DNA from: Candidatus Obscuribacterales bacterium | GTDB taxonomy: Bacteria; Cyanobacteriota; Vampirovibrionia; Obscuribacterales; Obscuribacteraceae | DNA length: 64,000 nt | Assembly: GCA_019637435.1 (NCBI GenBank) | Contig: JAHBVO010000003.1 | Location: 744,001-808,000, forward strand | Direction: 5' to 3' | Part shown: positions 15,668 to 25,200 of the stretch, in pieces | How the letters are laid out: each line of letters begins with the position of its first letter | Position numbering within the stretch: position 1 is the first letter of the stretch | Position numbers and translations under genes: made by a program | Notes under the pieces: generated by a model | Databases searched by the model: none | The model's input: the letters and a program-made list of their open reading frames with translations, nothing else | What the model was told of the DNA's origin: nothing

Positions 15668-17131
15668 TTACTTGTCGTTTTTAGAAACGCCGAGAAGTTG
15701 GTTTAAGAAGCCTTTGCGTTTGCCGCTTGATTGTTGGGTCTCTGATGAACTCGTTTCTGAAACGGGTTCAGTTGGTGCTTTGGATTTGCTTATGAGCTTA
15801 ACGACGCGAACGTTTAAAACGGGGTTCGCCGGCAGAAGTCCTTTGTGTTCGAACTTAAATAGCAGCTTGTTGAGGGGACCTTTGAACGTGGGCTCGTTTC
15901 CGACGTGAGTTAAACGAAGCACCGTGCAATGTTGGCCCGGGTCATACTGTTTTGAAATTTCTGAGGTGGTGCTGAAGTTGAAATCAGAAGAACCGCTTGT
16001 CCAGCCTGTCGAGAGAGAGCCGCCGAAGTTGCCGGACACCGCAATCCAAAGTTCCAACACCTCGTCCATTGGGATGTCGTTCATCTTCAGTTCAAGTGCA
16101 ATTTCTTTGGAACCTGCGCCCGGAGTCAGCTTCAAACCATCTGCTGAGAGGTTGGTGATGGATGCACCCTCGAGATTTGCAATTCGAGCTTTCAACGATT
16201 CGGAATCGGAGACTGTGAAGTCGATGTTCATGCCGCCTGTTGCGCGGGAAGTTTCATATCCCATCTCTGTCAGAATGTCGAACAGGATTTCATCGAAGAC
16301 GTTCAAAACCTCCTGGTCCAGAGGTTCGCGTTTCCACCGCGCGATCGATTGCTCTATCGAACCCGATGTGCGGTGGTCCGAGAACGAGTTTTCATCCTTG
16401 AGTGGAGAGATTTGCATTCCTGTTTGAGAAACCAAATCGGAAAGTGTTGATACCGGATTTAGTGCCAGGTCTTCGTATTTGGTGCAACTAGTTTTACCGC
16501 CCAGAGCTTTGAAAACGCGGTAGTTTTCAAACCGCTGCAAGAACTTGAATGCAAGCGTGATTGCGTGATCGCGGTCCGAGTCCTGTTGGGTTCTTCCGAA
16601 CGCTAGATAGCCGCGTTTTGAATTGAATTTGTTTGCGGAAATAAACAGGTCTCGCGGATCTCTGAACATATAGATCGCGTAGGTATCGATGTACGGAGCC
16701 AGAAACGAAGGAAGCCACTCGACGGTTTTCTCACCATAAAATCGCGCGTTTGGTTTTCCAACCCGCGCTGCTGCCGTGAACTGTTTCCACATCGAAAGGA
16801 GAACGTCTCCGCTTTGCGGGATGTTCAGCAGTTTCGCCGCAGGTCCTGTTCCTGCGTCCTGCTCGACCGTATTGCGAAGAACGACTGGATTGTTGCCGAG
16901 GACGCTTTGATAAGCCGATGCTGTTTGACCGTAATCCGCAAATGTCCAGCCTTGCCATTGCGCCGCAAAGTGAGTAATCAAGCTCAGGTATCTACTTTCG
17001 AGTGGATAAACTTGATCGAACACGCAGGTGGGGTCGGTGCCCAAAAGCTGCATGGCGAGCGTCGAGCCGGAGCGTCCCATTCCGGACACGAGAATCGGCG
17101 TCAATAACTCTGGTGTTTCTTGAAGTGGCAT
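15668..17131 (-). CDS. Sulfotransferase with long C-terminal beta-rich region (D)
   Basis: A 487-residue protein. Residues 1-290 are a sulfotransferase domain: ILVSGMGRSGSTLAMQLLG (5'-phosphosulfate loop at about 16), VYPLESRYLSL, GEKTVEWLPSFLAPY, and the 3'-phosphate motif YMFRDPRDLFISANKF around residue 157. Residues 300-450 are an added beta-sandwich-like region (LKLTPGAGSKEIALELKMND, ELWIAVSGNFGGSL, LNVRVVKLIS), possibly a carbohydrate-binding module. The tail is rich in S, T and E and ends in a basic helix. It is a different subfamily from A/C and B, so the window holds at least three sulfotransferase types. Its neighbours are amt and the lipoprotein, on the same strand but with wide gaps. 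Confidence 0.85.
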   Translation of the reverse strand: MPLQETPELLTPILVSGMGRSGSTLAMQLLGTDPTCVFDQVYPLESRYLSLITHFAAQWQGWTFADYGQTASAYQSVLGNNPVVLRNTVEQDAGTGPAAKLLNIPQSGDVLLSMWKQFTAAARVGKPNARFYGEKTVEWLPSFLAPYIDTYAIYMFRDPRDLFISANKFNSKRGYLAFGRTQQDSDRDHAITLAFKFLQRFENYRVFKALGGKTSCTKYEDLALNPVSTLSDLVSQTGMQISPLKDENSFSDHRTSGSIEQSIARWKREPLDQEVLNVFDEILFDILTEMGYETSRATGGMNIDFTVSDSESLKARIANLEGASITNLSADGLKLTPGAGSKEIALELKMNDIPMDEVLELWIAVSGNFGGSLSTGWTSGSSDFNFSTTSEISKQYDPGQHCTVLRLTHVGNEPTFKGPLNKLLFKFEHKGLLPANPVLNVRVVKLISKSKAPTEPVSETSSSETQQSSGKRKGFLNQLLGVSKNDK

Positions 17132-17235
17132 AAAGCGCTAACAGACTGCCTTGCGAGTGTTGATGACAAGATACGATCCTAACATTCGAGCAGCCGGACT
17201 TTATGATTGCGGGCTCAGGAACGTGCTTGGGGCCA

Positions 17236-17278
17236 AGAATAAACCCGCCCAATGGCTTCTGCCAGAGTTGGGCGGGTT
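17236..17278 (-). terminator. Rho-independent terminator of the lipoprotein gene
   Basis: A perfect 11-base stem pairs 17242-17252 (AACCCGCCCAA) with 17268-17278 (TTGGGCGGGTT) across a 15-base loop. On the minus strand it is followed by the T-rich TTTATTCTT. It lies 60-100 bases after the stop of the lipoprotein gene at 17340-17993 and is the clearest terminator in the window. Confidence 0.75.
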
Positions 17279-17339
17279 CCAGTTCACAGATTTGAGTAAT
17301 CAGACTTCCGGCTGTTTCCAGCGTTCAGACGATTGAAGA

Positions 17340-17993
17340 CTACTCAGACTTTGTTTCTTCTGTTTTGGTTTCTTCGGTCTTCGCTGCGTCATCGCCTTTG
17401 GCCGCGTCGTCGGTTTTGGCCGCATCGTCAGTCTTTGCCGCATCATCGCCAGCGCCGTCTTTCTTCATTTTCGACTTGTCGATGGCAGCTACTTGCTTAA
17501 CTTTGTCCGATTTGGGCTCAACTAAGATGAATTCGCCGACGTAGGTTTCACCAGCATCGTATTTCTCGATGCCAACGTCAGTGTTTTTCGCGTCATCAGC
17601 TCTCAAGGTGGGCTCGCTAGCTGCCGTGGGAAGCATTTTCTTAAGCGTATCGAGTGCTTGTTCTTTGGTGATCGGCTCTACATAGATCGCTTCTAGTCTG
17701 AAGCAGTTGCCGTCTTTGCATTGCGCTGAGAACTGACCGCCCTTGCTGTCTTTGGTGCGGCTCAAGTAAACATTTCTGCCGCCTGCTTTTGCTGCGGGTG
17801 CTTCGTCGAGTACGAATGTCAGAACAGCATCCTTAATGATGCTCTCCGGAACTCCGACTTTGAGGCCTTCGACGTTGACGGTACCTTGTTTTTGAACTCC
17901 GGTACCCTCTCCACCACCGCAGCTTTGCGGTAACAAACAAGTGAGTGCCAGTGCTAGGTACAACATCGGACGGCCAATGCGTGCAGGTATCAT
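17340..17993 (-). CDS. Probable lipoprotein with a repetitive acidic tail
   Basis: A 217-residue protein: N-terminal basic region, hydrophobic segment and a likely lipobox ending LLPQSC at about residue 25, followed by GGGEG as a spacer. The lipobox is imperfect (Gln at -2, Pro at -3). The globular part, residues 40-160, is not recognised; it has two cysteines (QCKDGNC). The C-terminus is four near-identical six-residue units DDAAK(T/G) then EETK repeats. GGAG lies seven bases before the ATG. A strong terminator follows. The tail looks disordered and could act as a spacer or bind cations; that is inference. Confidence 0.7.
   Translation of the reverse strand: MIPARIGRPMLYLALALTCLLPQSCGGGEGTGVQKQGTVNVEGLKVGVPESIIKDAVLTFVLDEAPAAKAGGRNVYLSRTKDSKGGQFSAQCKDGNCFRLEAIYVEPITKEQALDTLKKMLPTAASEPTLRADDAKNTDVGIEKYDAGETYVGEFILVEPKSDKVKQVAAIDKSKMKKDGAGDDAAKTDDAAKTDDAAKGDDAAKTEETKTEETKSE
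17376..17447 (-). repeat. Four 18-base tandem repeats (DDAAK-type) in the lipoprotein gene
   Basis: Four consecutive 18-base units encode DDAAKT, DDAAKT, DDAAKG and DDAAKT, with scattered silent changes. Unit number may vary between strains by slippage. Confidence 0.75.
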
Positions 17994-18131
17994 TGCAAAT
18001 CTCCATTCTCTAGTAACCGGAGGGCAGTTTAGCGCACAGAATGCTCCTGCTGCAAGGTAATATCGGAAGGTAACTTAAGTCTATTTAACGGCTTGGAATG
18101 CTGAGATCGAGTGGTTTAATCGGCGCGGATT

Positions 18132-19214
18132 TCAATTCATCTTCGAGCCGAGTCGCTGTAAGACATTGCGGACAGCGCTGCTTGCTCTGGTAACGGGACT
18201 GTTTACAAGATTAGAGAGTTTTTCTTCGTTATCGAAAAGCTCCGATTCAATGTCCTTTACCAGAGACTCCGTTCGCAGTTTCTCAGAAGTTAGTCTTTTA
18301 AGGGACAGCATAGACGCATATCTGATGGCTTTCAAAATACGCGCCATGGTTTCCGGATCGTAACTATCGACGCTCGCTAAGTCCGACGAATCCGGCTCTC
18401 TGAGCCCTTCGTCATCAACCATCGAATAGACCCATGGGCTAATAGTCTCGATCATTCGCTCCCAGTACTTCTCTCGCGTCACGCCTCTTTGCTCGAGAAA
18501 CTGTCGATACTTATCACCGAGATAACCGAGGTCGACAATAAAGTTCATCGAGCGCATGTTGCGCCTGGTCGCGCTTCCTTCGTGGCGTCGGAATGAGCAA
18601 AGCGGGGTGGTCGAATAGAAGAGTTTTCCGTTCTCCAGCAGTCTATACCAGTATTCAACATCGCCATAGTGAAACAGAATGGTATCGAATCCGGTGCTGC
18701 GAAATTTCGTCGGAAACGATACGCAACTGGGCTCGCCAACCCAATTGCAATAGCGAGTCAGGTTGGACTCGATAACCTCATCACCTGAGATAAGCTTATC
18801 TTCGTCAAATTCACCCAGGACTTCAACCAGTTGGCCGCTATCGCTTATGATGTTGCGAGAGCAGGTGACCATGGCTACTTCGGGATGCCGTTCGTAAACG
18901 GCAAGGTGAGCTTCCAGCGTCGTCGGCATGAACAGATCGTCTTGCGCGAATAGTTTTACATAATCGCCGCTAGCGCGCTCTATGCATGCGTTGTAGTTTG
19001 CGAATAGGCCCAAATTTGATGGGTTTTTCCAAACCACAATGCGGCTGTCACGCTTTGCGAGTTCCTCCGCGATCGCTAGAGAATCGTCGGTGGAACAATC
19101 GTCCGCTATAAGCAGCTCAAAGTCGTTATGTGTCTGCGCGAGGACTGTCTCAATGGCTGCTCGGAGAAATCGACGACCGTTGAAAACTGGCAGACAAACT
19201 GAGACTTTCGGCAT
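18132..19214 (-). CDS. Family 2 glycosyltransferase
   Basis: A 360-residue GT2 protein of the GT-A fold. It starts VSVCLPVFNGRRFLRAAIETVLAQTH, has the nucleotide-sugar site FELLIADDCSTDDS, and KLFAQDDL as the DxD-like metal motif at about residue 90. The C-terminal 60 residues contain a coiled coil and end RASSAVRNVLQRLGSKM, a membrane-proximal tail style common in O-antigen GTs. Its ATG follows the stop of cysNC by one base, so the transferase is in the sulfate-activation operon. The sugar and acceptor are unknown. This linkage is the strongest in-window sign that PAPS made here is meant for glycan work. Confidence 0.88.
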   Translation of the reverse strand: MPKVSVCLPVFNGRRFLRAAIETVLAQTHNDFELLIADDCSTDDSLAIAEELAKRDSRIVVWKNPSNLGLFANYNACIERASGDYVKLFAQDDLFMPTTLEAHLAVYERHPEVAMVTCSRNIISDSGQLVEVLGEFDEDKLISGDEVIESNLTRYCNWVGEPSCVSFPTKFRSTGFDTILFHYGDVEYWYRLLENGKLFYSTTPLCSFRRHEGSATRRNMRSMNFIVDLGYLGDKYRQFLEQRGVTREKYWERMIETISPWVYSMVDDEGLREPDSSDLASVDSYDPETMARILKAIRYASMLSLKRLTSEKLRTESLVKDIESELFDNEEKLSNLVNSPVTRASSAVRNVLQRLGSKMN

Positions 19215-19215
19215 T

Positions 19216-21126
19216 TTAGCGAACTGGCGCTTCCTGCGGGGTTATGGCCGCAACTTTAATATCGCCTTTGACGATGCCATTATCCACCAGAAGATCGATG
19301 ACAGCGGTCACCTCTTCACGAGTGGTCATCTTGCTGGAATCGAGACGCAATGCCGGATTTGCAGGAGGCTGATACGGAGAGCTCATGCCGGTAAGGTTTG
19401 AGACTTGACCGGTTGTGACCTTCTTGTAGAGTCCCTTTGGATCGCGGCTCTTGCAGACTTCGAGCGGGCAGAACATAAAGATCTCGTTGAAGTCTGCATC
19501 TCCTATCGTCTTGCGAGCTTGCTCCCGGTCCTGCTGGAACGGCGAGATTGCCGCGACGACCGTGATGAAACCTGTGTCGAGGAAGACCTTTGCCAGATGC
19601 GAGATGCGGCGAATGTTTTCCGTTCTATCTTCAGGCGAGAAACCAAGATCGGCGTTCAAACCGGTTCTCAAATTGTCGCCGTCGAGAACGACTACTTTAT
19701 ATCCGGAGTTGAAGAGGTAGTTTTCCAGAGATTTTGCGAGCGTGCTCTTGCCTGCGCCGGACAAGCCGGTGAGCCAGAGAACCGCACCCTTGTGTCCGTT
19801 CTGCTCTTCGCGTTGAGCACGTTCGACGTATCCTTGTTCCCAAACAACGTTCGGGTCGGCGACTGGTGTTTCTACCTTGCGACCGGACTTGAGATTTACG
19901 ACACCGGCTGCAACTGTTTCATACTTGCTGCAAATAACTAGTTTGTTGAGATTGGCTGAGGCAAGTGTTCTATCGAATGCGATTTGACGCTCAGCGGTGA
20001 TTTTGACATCGGTAATGTCACCGTTGTTCAGCACCGTAACTGGTGCTTTATTAGCACCGGGTTTGGTGACAACTTCAACGCGGCATTTAACTTCGTTGGT
20101 ACCAATCTTCAGAAGATATTCATTGTCGGGATTGAAAGGTTCAGCGGCAAGCCAGACGACGCGAGCGCTGAGCTCCGTTTCAACCTCTGGAACTTCTTTG
20201 GTTGATGAAATTACTTCGCCTCGTTCGACGAAGATTTGCTCAGACAAGCAAAGCGAAATTGACTCGCCTTTGAAGGCCTTTTGTCTGGACCCTTGTGGAA
20301 AAGTTTCGATCGACGATACTGTTGAAACCTTGCCGGATGGGGAGAAGAACACTTCGGTCCCAACCGCGATTTCACCTGACATTACGCGACCGGCGAAGTA
20401 GCGTTTATCGTTGAATTTGTAGACATCTTGAAGGACCATTCGGAATGGCTCGCTGCCGGTTGTGAAATCGAGCGTCTCTTCTTTCACTTTCAGGATGAAC
20501 GGCAGGAGCGGAAGTCCGTTGTACCAGGACATATTTTCACTGGGTTTGGTGATGTTTTCGCCGAGCAACGCAGAAATCGGCACAACTTTCAAACACTTGA
20601 GACCTTCTCCATCAGCCAGGTCTGCGAGGTCTGCCGCGAGTTTGTTGAAAACACTTTCGTCGTATCCAATCTTGTCGAGTTTATTAACCACGATGATAAC
20701 TTCGCGGATACCGAGGATTGAAAGTACTTTCAGATGTCGGCTGGTTTGAGCGCGAATGCCCTCGACGCAGTCAACCATGACGATACCTTGTTGCGCTTCC
20801 GAAGCGCCGCTCGTCATGTTTTTCAAAAACTCAATGTGACCCGGAGCGTCGATAAGCAGGAAGCGGTGACCGTCAAATTCGAAGTTGACGCGAGTGGTAT
20901 CAATACTGATACCTTGCTCCTGTTCTTCCTGCAGCGCATCGAAGAAGAAAGCCGGCTCAAATGGAACGCGCTTCTCTTCGCAGGTTTTGCGAACGTGCTC
21001 GACTTTGTCGGCTGGAATTTTTCCCGTGTCGAGAAGAATTCTGCCGAGAAGCGTCGATTTACCGTGGTCGACGTGACCAACTACGACGATTTTTTTGACA
21101 TCAGGTTCGCTGTAAACTTCAACCAT
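19216..21126 (-). CDS. cysNC: Bifunctional sulfate adenylyltransferase GTPase subunit / APS kinase
   Basis: A 636-residue fusion that drives ATP sulfurylase with GTP and then phosphorylates APS to PAPS. Residues 1-430 are the CysN GTPase: G1 GHVDHGKST at residue 17, G3 DAPGH, G4 NKLD and the EF-Tu-like beta-barrels. Residues 445-620 are APS kinase: Walker A GLSGAGKST at residue 454, then DGDNLRTGLNADLGFS and DPKGLYKK. Domain order and length fit NodQ-type proteins. Start ATG at 21126 with GGAG five bases before. It follows cysD by 42 bases and is followed at one base by the GT2 gene. The PAPS made would feed the sulfotransferases of the window. Confidence 0.97.
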   Translation of the reverse strand: MVEVYSEPDVKKIVVVGHVDHGKSTLLGRILLDTGKIPADKVEHVRKTCEEKRVPFEPAFFFDALQEEQEQGISIDTTRVNFEFDGHRFLLIDAPGHIEFLKNMTSGASEAQQGIVMVDCVEGIRAQTSRHLKVLSILGIREVIIVVNKLDKIGYDESVFNKLAADLADLADGEGLKCLKVVPISALLGENITKPSENMSWYNGLPLLPFILKVKEETLDFTTGSEPFRMVLQDVYKFNDKRYFAGRVMSGEIAVGTEVFFSPSGKVSTVSSIETFPQGSRQKAFKGESISLCLSEQIFVERGEVISSTKEVPEVETELSARVVWLAAEPFNPDNEYLLKIGTNEVKCRVEVVTKPGANKAPVTVLNNGDITDVKITAERQIAFDRTLASANLNKLVICSKYETVAAGVVNLKSGRKVETPVADPNVVWEQGYVERAQREEQNGHKGAVLWLTGLSGAGKSTLAKSLENYLFNSGYKVVVLDGDNLRTGLNADLGFSPEDRTENIRRISHLAKVFLDTGFITVVAAISPFQQDREQARKTIGDADFNEIFMFCPLEVCKSRDPKGLYKKVTTGQVSNLTGMSSPYQPPANPALRLDSSKMTTREEVTAVIDLLVDNGIVKGDIKVAAITPQEAPVR

Positions 21127-21168
21127 GGGATCTCCAGACCTTCTTGACCAATAGACCAGAATAAAAAC

Positions 21169-21975
21169 TTACATATATCCGTCTTTACGCAACTTCTGCA
21201 TTGCGTAAGTATCTTCTCTATCCTGAGCTCGTCCAGCTCGTTCGGTCGTTTCAGTGGTGCGCAATTCGGTGATGATGTCATCGAGATTTTTCGCGCACGA
21301 TTCGATGCTCGATGTGCAGGGCGCACAGCCGAGACTGCGATAACGTCTGCCTTCTCCGTTGTCGAAGTACAACGGCATGATGTCGAGATTTTCGCGTTGA
21401 ATGTAGTCCCAGATGTCGGTTTCCGTCCAATGCAAAATGGGATGCACTCTTACGTGAACATCGTCCGGAACGTGCAAATTGTAGTAGTGCCACATCTCAG
21501 CCGGTTGGTTTTTATACGACCATTCGGAGTTGCTCGAACGAGGCGAGACAACGCGCTCTTTGCCGCGCGAACCTTCTTCGTCGCGACGGATACCGAGCAT
21601 CAGACCGCCGAGCTTGTGTTCTTTGACCGTGTCAAGGAGAGCCTGGGTCTTCAAAGCTCCGCAGCAGACCAATCTGCCTTTGTCCGGTCCCATGCCATCA
21701 GCCAGAGCTTGTTTGTTCTGGCCGACAATCAATTTAAGATTGTGTTTTTTCGCGTATTCGTCACGCCAGGTGATCATTTCCGGAATTTTGTAACTCGTGT
21801 CTATATGTACGAGTTGCATCGGCACCTGACCGAGGAATGCTTTCCGAACCAGGTGTAGCAAGACCGTGGAGTCCTTGCCCATGGACCAGAGCAGTGCGAG
21901 GTTTTTTGTTTTGTTAAAGGCTTCGCGAATTATGAATACGCTTTCATTCTCGAGCCAATCTAAGTAAGAACTCAT
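21169..21975 (-). CDS. cysD: Sulfate adenylyltransferase small subunit
   Basis: A 268-residue PP-loop ATP pyrophosphatase that makes APS from sulfate and ATP together with CysN. The PP-loop is SMGKDST at about residue 31. Other conserved parts are HIDTSYKIPEMI, the CGALKTQAL segment, GIRRDEEGSRGKER and LGCAPCTSSIES. The length is a little short of the E. coli form (about 302). It is the first gene of the cysD-cysNC-GT2 operon, with a minus-strand TATAAT box about 65 bases upstream of the start. No PAPS reductase or sulfite reductase is nearby, which agrees with a sulfation role. Confidence 0.97.
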   Translation of the reverse strand: MSSYLDWLENESVFIIREAFNKTKNLALLWSMGKDSTVLLHLVRKAFLGQVPMQLVHIDTSYKIPEMITWRDEYAKKHNLKLIVGQNKQALADGMGPDKGRLVCCGALKTQALLDTVKEHKLGGLMLGIRRDEEGSRGKERVVSPRSSNSEWSYKNQPAEMWHYYNLHVPDDVHVRVHPILHWTETDIWDYIQRENLDIMPLYFDNGEGRRYRSLGCAPCTSSIESCAKNLDDIITELRTTETTERAGRAQDREDTYAMQKLRKDGYM

Positions 21976-22039
21976 CTAGTTGTCCAGCGCGAAACGCAGT
22001 AGGGATGACCTTATTGGGAGGAACTATTATTCGCAGTGG

Positions 22040-22045
22040 ATTATA
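22040..22045 (-). promoter_or_regulatory. TATAAT box upstream of cysD
   Basis: A perfect minus-strand -10 hexamer lies about 65 bases upstream of the cysD start. The -35 region (22063-22068) reads AGTAAG and is poor, so an activator or a different sigma factor may be needed. Confidence 0.35.
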
Positions 22046-22216
22046 CAAGAGCGTGCCAAGTGCTTACTTGAAGTTGGATTCAGGTTGTAATACAGAAGCC
22101 GCCCGGCGACTGTCCGGAAAGAGTCGAAGCTGCACCCCTGCCGGTTTTGTGGGAGCGAGCGCTTTAGTTAGCATATTTCTTAAAGGGTATATCTTCAGCA
22201 GAAAAGTAGAGTGGTG

Positions 22217-25200
22217 ATGAGAATGTTCGGAAAAGACCAGTCTGATTGGAAGGATGCCTTGAAATACCCACCCGCAAAGGCTCTTGCAAAGATACGGGAG
22301 TTTTTTGACAGGTCTACAAACAATAAGCGCATCGAGGCGATGGTTGGGATTGGTCGGCTTGCTGCTGACGGAAAACAGGAAGCGCAATTCATAATATCTA
22401 AGATGCGAGGCGGCGACTTTTCCGAAAGGCTCCTGGCTTTGCACTCGTGTCATGGAAGCCGCGATGGGGGGCACATGCTTGCGGCTGTTGCAGACAAGTC
22501 GGAAACCATCAGAGCCGTAGCCCGGCGGTTGATCACTATATATGGAAGTGATGACGAGGCTGTAGAAGCGTTCGCTCTGTTGCCGCGATGTGCGCGCAAG
22601 AGTTTTCTCCGGCAACTGCGCCTGCGCAAACGGTTTGAACCGCTCGATCGAATTCTGGCTGAACTTGCCAGCAGTGACGTCCAGGACTTCAGGTCCTATC
22701 TCCCGTACGGTTCTGAAGATTTTGTTCGGAAACATTGGGCGCCGATCGAAGGCGACACTAGCGCTATGGATTGGGAGCGTCTTGCTCGAAATAGGCGCGA
22801 GTTTGCGTCGGAAAGACTGCTTCAGTTATTGTCGACACTGGATTCGTTCGAGCCCAGAAGCATTTGGATTGCCAATTCCGTTCTGGCATTGCTTGCGAAG
22901 AATCGGGTTGATGCCACGATGAACGTGGTCAACGAGATGCTCAGGGTGTGCTCGTTGAATCAAATTCGTCTCAAGGAAGTTGTACGCGCCTTTCCGGTTG
23001 CTGTCGCCAAAATATGCGAAGCGAGCGAGGATCGGGCGAACATCGATTTTTACGCTGCTTTTGATAAGCTCGACAGCGACTTGCTAATTGAGATAATGCG
23101 AAGATATCCGCCGCGTCATGGGATCGTGAAGATCTTGAGCCGGTTACCGGTATCTACTCGACGGGTTGTTTATGAAAACCTCGCGGCTGCTTGGCGCAGT
23201 GATTACCAGGGCATGATCGATGACGGCATTCTCGAACAGATGCCCGCAGATATTCGCGAGCGGGAGGCCGCAACGCATCTTGCAATGGATTCGCTTCTTA
23301 CAAATCCACAGTTGAGAATGAAGTATGTTCCATTCTTACCATTCGATAAGGTCAAGGAATTTGTAAGAGCGCCAGTCTCTGATCCCTCCCCGGAGCTTCG
23401 CGGAGTGGCTTGGTCTGCCCTGATCGGAGCAGTGCGGTTTAACAAGAATGAAATCGCGTACGTTTTAGAAGAGCTGAAAAAGAAGAAACGTGAGCAAGAT
23501 CCGGTTCGACAGGTTATCGCGCAATCGCTCTCGATGTTGCCACCATCCGTGTTTAAAGAGGCCCAATTGGCAGACCTTTCGCAGCTCGTGAAAGATGCTC
23601 TCGAGTCTCGAGACTTATCTTCTACGACAACGTATTATTTTGAGGTGTTGATACTGCAGTTGGTGCCGTTCTATCCAGCGTGGGCTTCAGAATGTCTCGC
23701 TCTCTTCTGGCGTGAACGTGGGCGTGCCTCGGTTCCGGACTTTGAAGTTCGGATAAATGATCAGGAAGCTATGACGATGGAACCGGCGATAGCTGCCGTT
23801 CTGAAGCAATGGACTAAGAAAGAATACGAGTTTGCTGCAGTTACGACAGCTCGTCTCTTTGGGTGCCGGCTCAAAGTTATGAAGCAAATTATCGTGATGC
23901 TTGAGGACATTGTTTTAAACAGTCACAATTTCGAATACGCCGATGATGCTTTCGAAGTCTTGAAGAATCACGCGCATTCATCGCTCGCTGAGCTGGTTCC
24001 GCGCATGCTCAAAAAGGATGCTTCCTGGGGTACTCAACCGGCTGTGGTGGATTATCTTCTCAAATACAGACAAGATTTGCTGACTCCTTACCTTGGACAA
24101 GTTGCGCATCGGGGGCGCTTTAGCTCCGGAAAACGCGCTGTAGTGCCGCGTCTTTCTAATGGGTTGTCGCGTCTGAGTTCGGAGCAGCTGAAGATTTACG
24201 CCAAGTCTCTGAATGCGATGGCGAATGATAAAGATAGTCATGGATATGAGAAAGCGTTTGCCGTCACTTATTTGTCGAAAATTCCAAGTTGCCCAATCTA
24301 CTATTTGAGCCAATTTATCGAGAATCAGAAGTTCGAGACTTATGAACGGCACCTTGCATTTACCGAATTATCTCGTCTGGACGAGGGGCAAGGTATACCT
24401 GTTCTGTTGAAGGCCCTCAGTGATCCTGATCAAGCATATGCCGCCATTTACACTCTTCGCACGTCTCTTATGAAGATGCCGGGAGAGCAAGCATTCGAAA
24501 TACTGGACAACGTTTCATCAAAGCAAATAACTGTTGAGAAGGAGGTTGTACGCCTGTTGGGAGACATCCGATACGAGCCGGCGCTGCAAAAAGTGTTCAA
24601 ACTGGCGAACGCGGAGCTGCATCGTGACGTGCGCGTAGCGGTTGTAGGGGCTCTCTGGCGAAATCTGGATCGTGCTGAGAGTTGGGATATTCTGTCGAAG
24701 TTGATTGACGACGAGGAAGAGGCTGTTGCATTCGCCGTGATTCGGACGCCCTCCGAGCGCCTTAATTCCAAAGGGCAAAAGTTGTTGGTCGGGCTTCTGC
24801 TGCGCGGTTTGAAGCACGACGCTATAAGAGTTCGAATGAAAACTTTGGAGCGACTCGGTTTCTCCCCTGTTAATGACAGTGAGATGGATCTGTTAGATGG
24901 TGTAATCGATTCTCTTTCTTCTGAATCGCAAGATGAATGTAGAATGGCGTCCAGAGCCATTTTGCAGCTTTATGGGCACACCGCGTTGTCCGCCTTTCCG
25001 AAAGCTGCTCTGGCTGTCGTTGCGAAGCGCCGAAACATCCTCACCTTCGTGGAGCAGTTGGAGACGGCGCTAATTTCGCAGCGCTCGAAGCTTGCTGCTG
25101 CGACGTTTGCAACGATTTCCGCGCTGGAAGCCGACCCGTTGACCCTGAGCTTGCGTGCCCGACTTGCAATCGCAAGCATGCCCTGGGGGGAGCTTACACA

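Noticed and set aside
22064..22735. 223-residue minus-strand frame
   Set aside because: It runs antisense to the start of the HEAT gene and the cysD spacer, has no homology and a composition unlike the neighbours.
24448..24960. 170-residue minus-strand frame
   Set aside because: Serine- and arginine-rich shadow of the HEAT gene.
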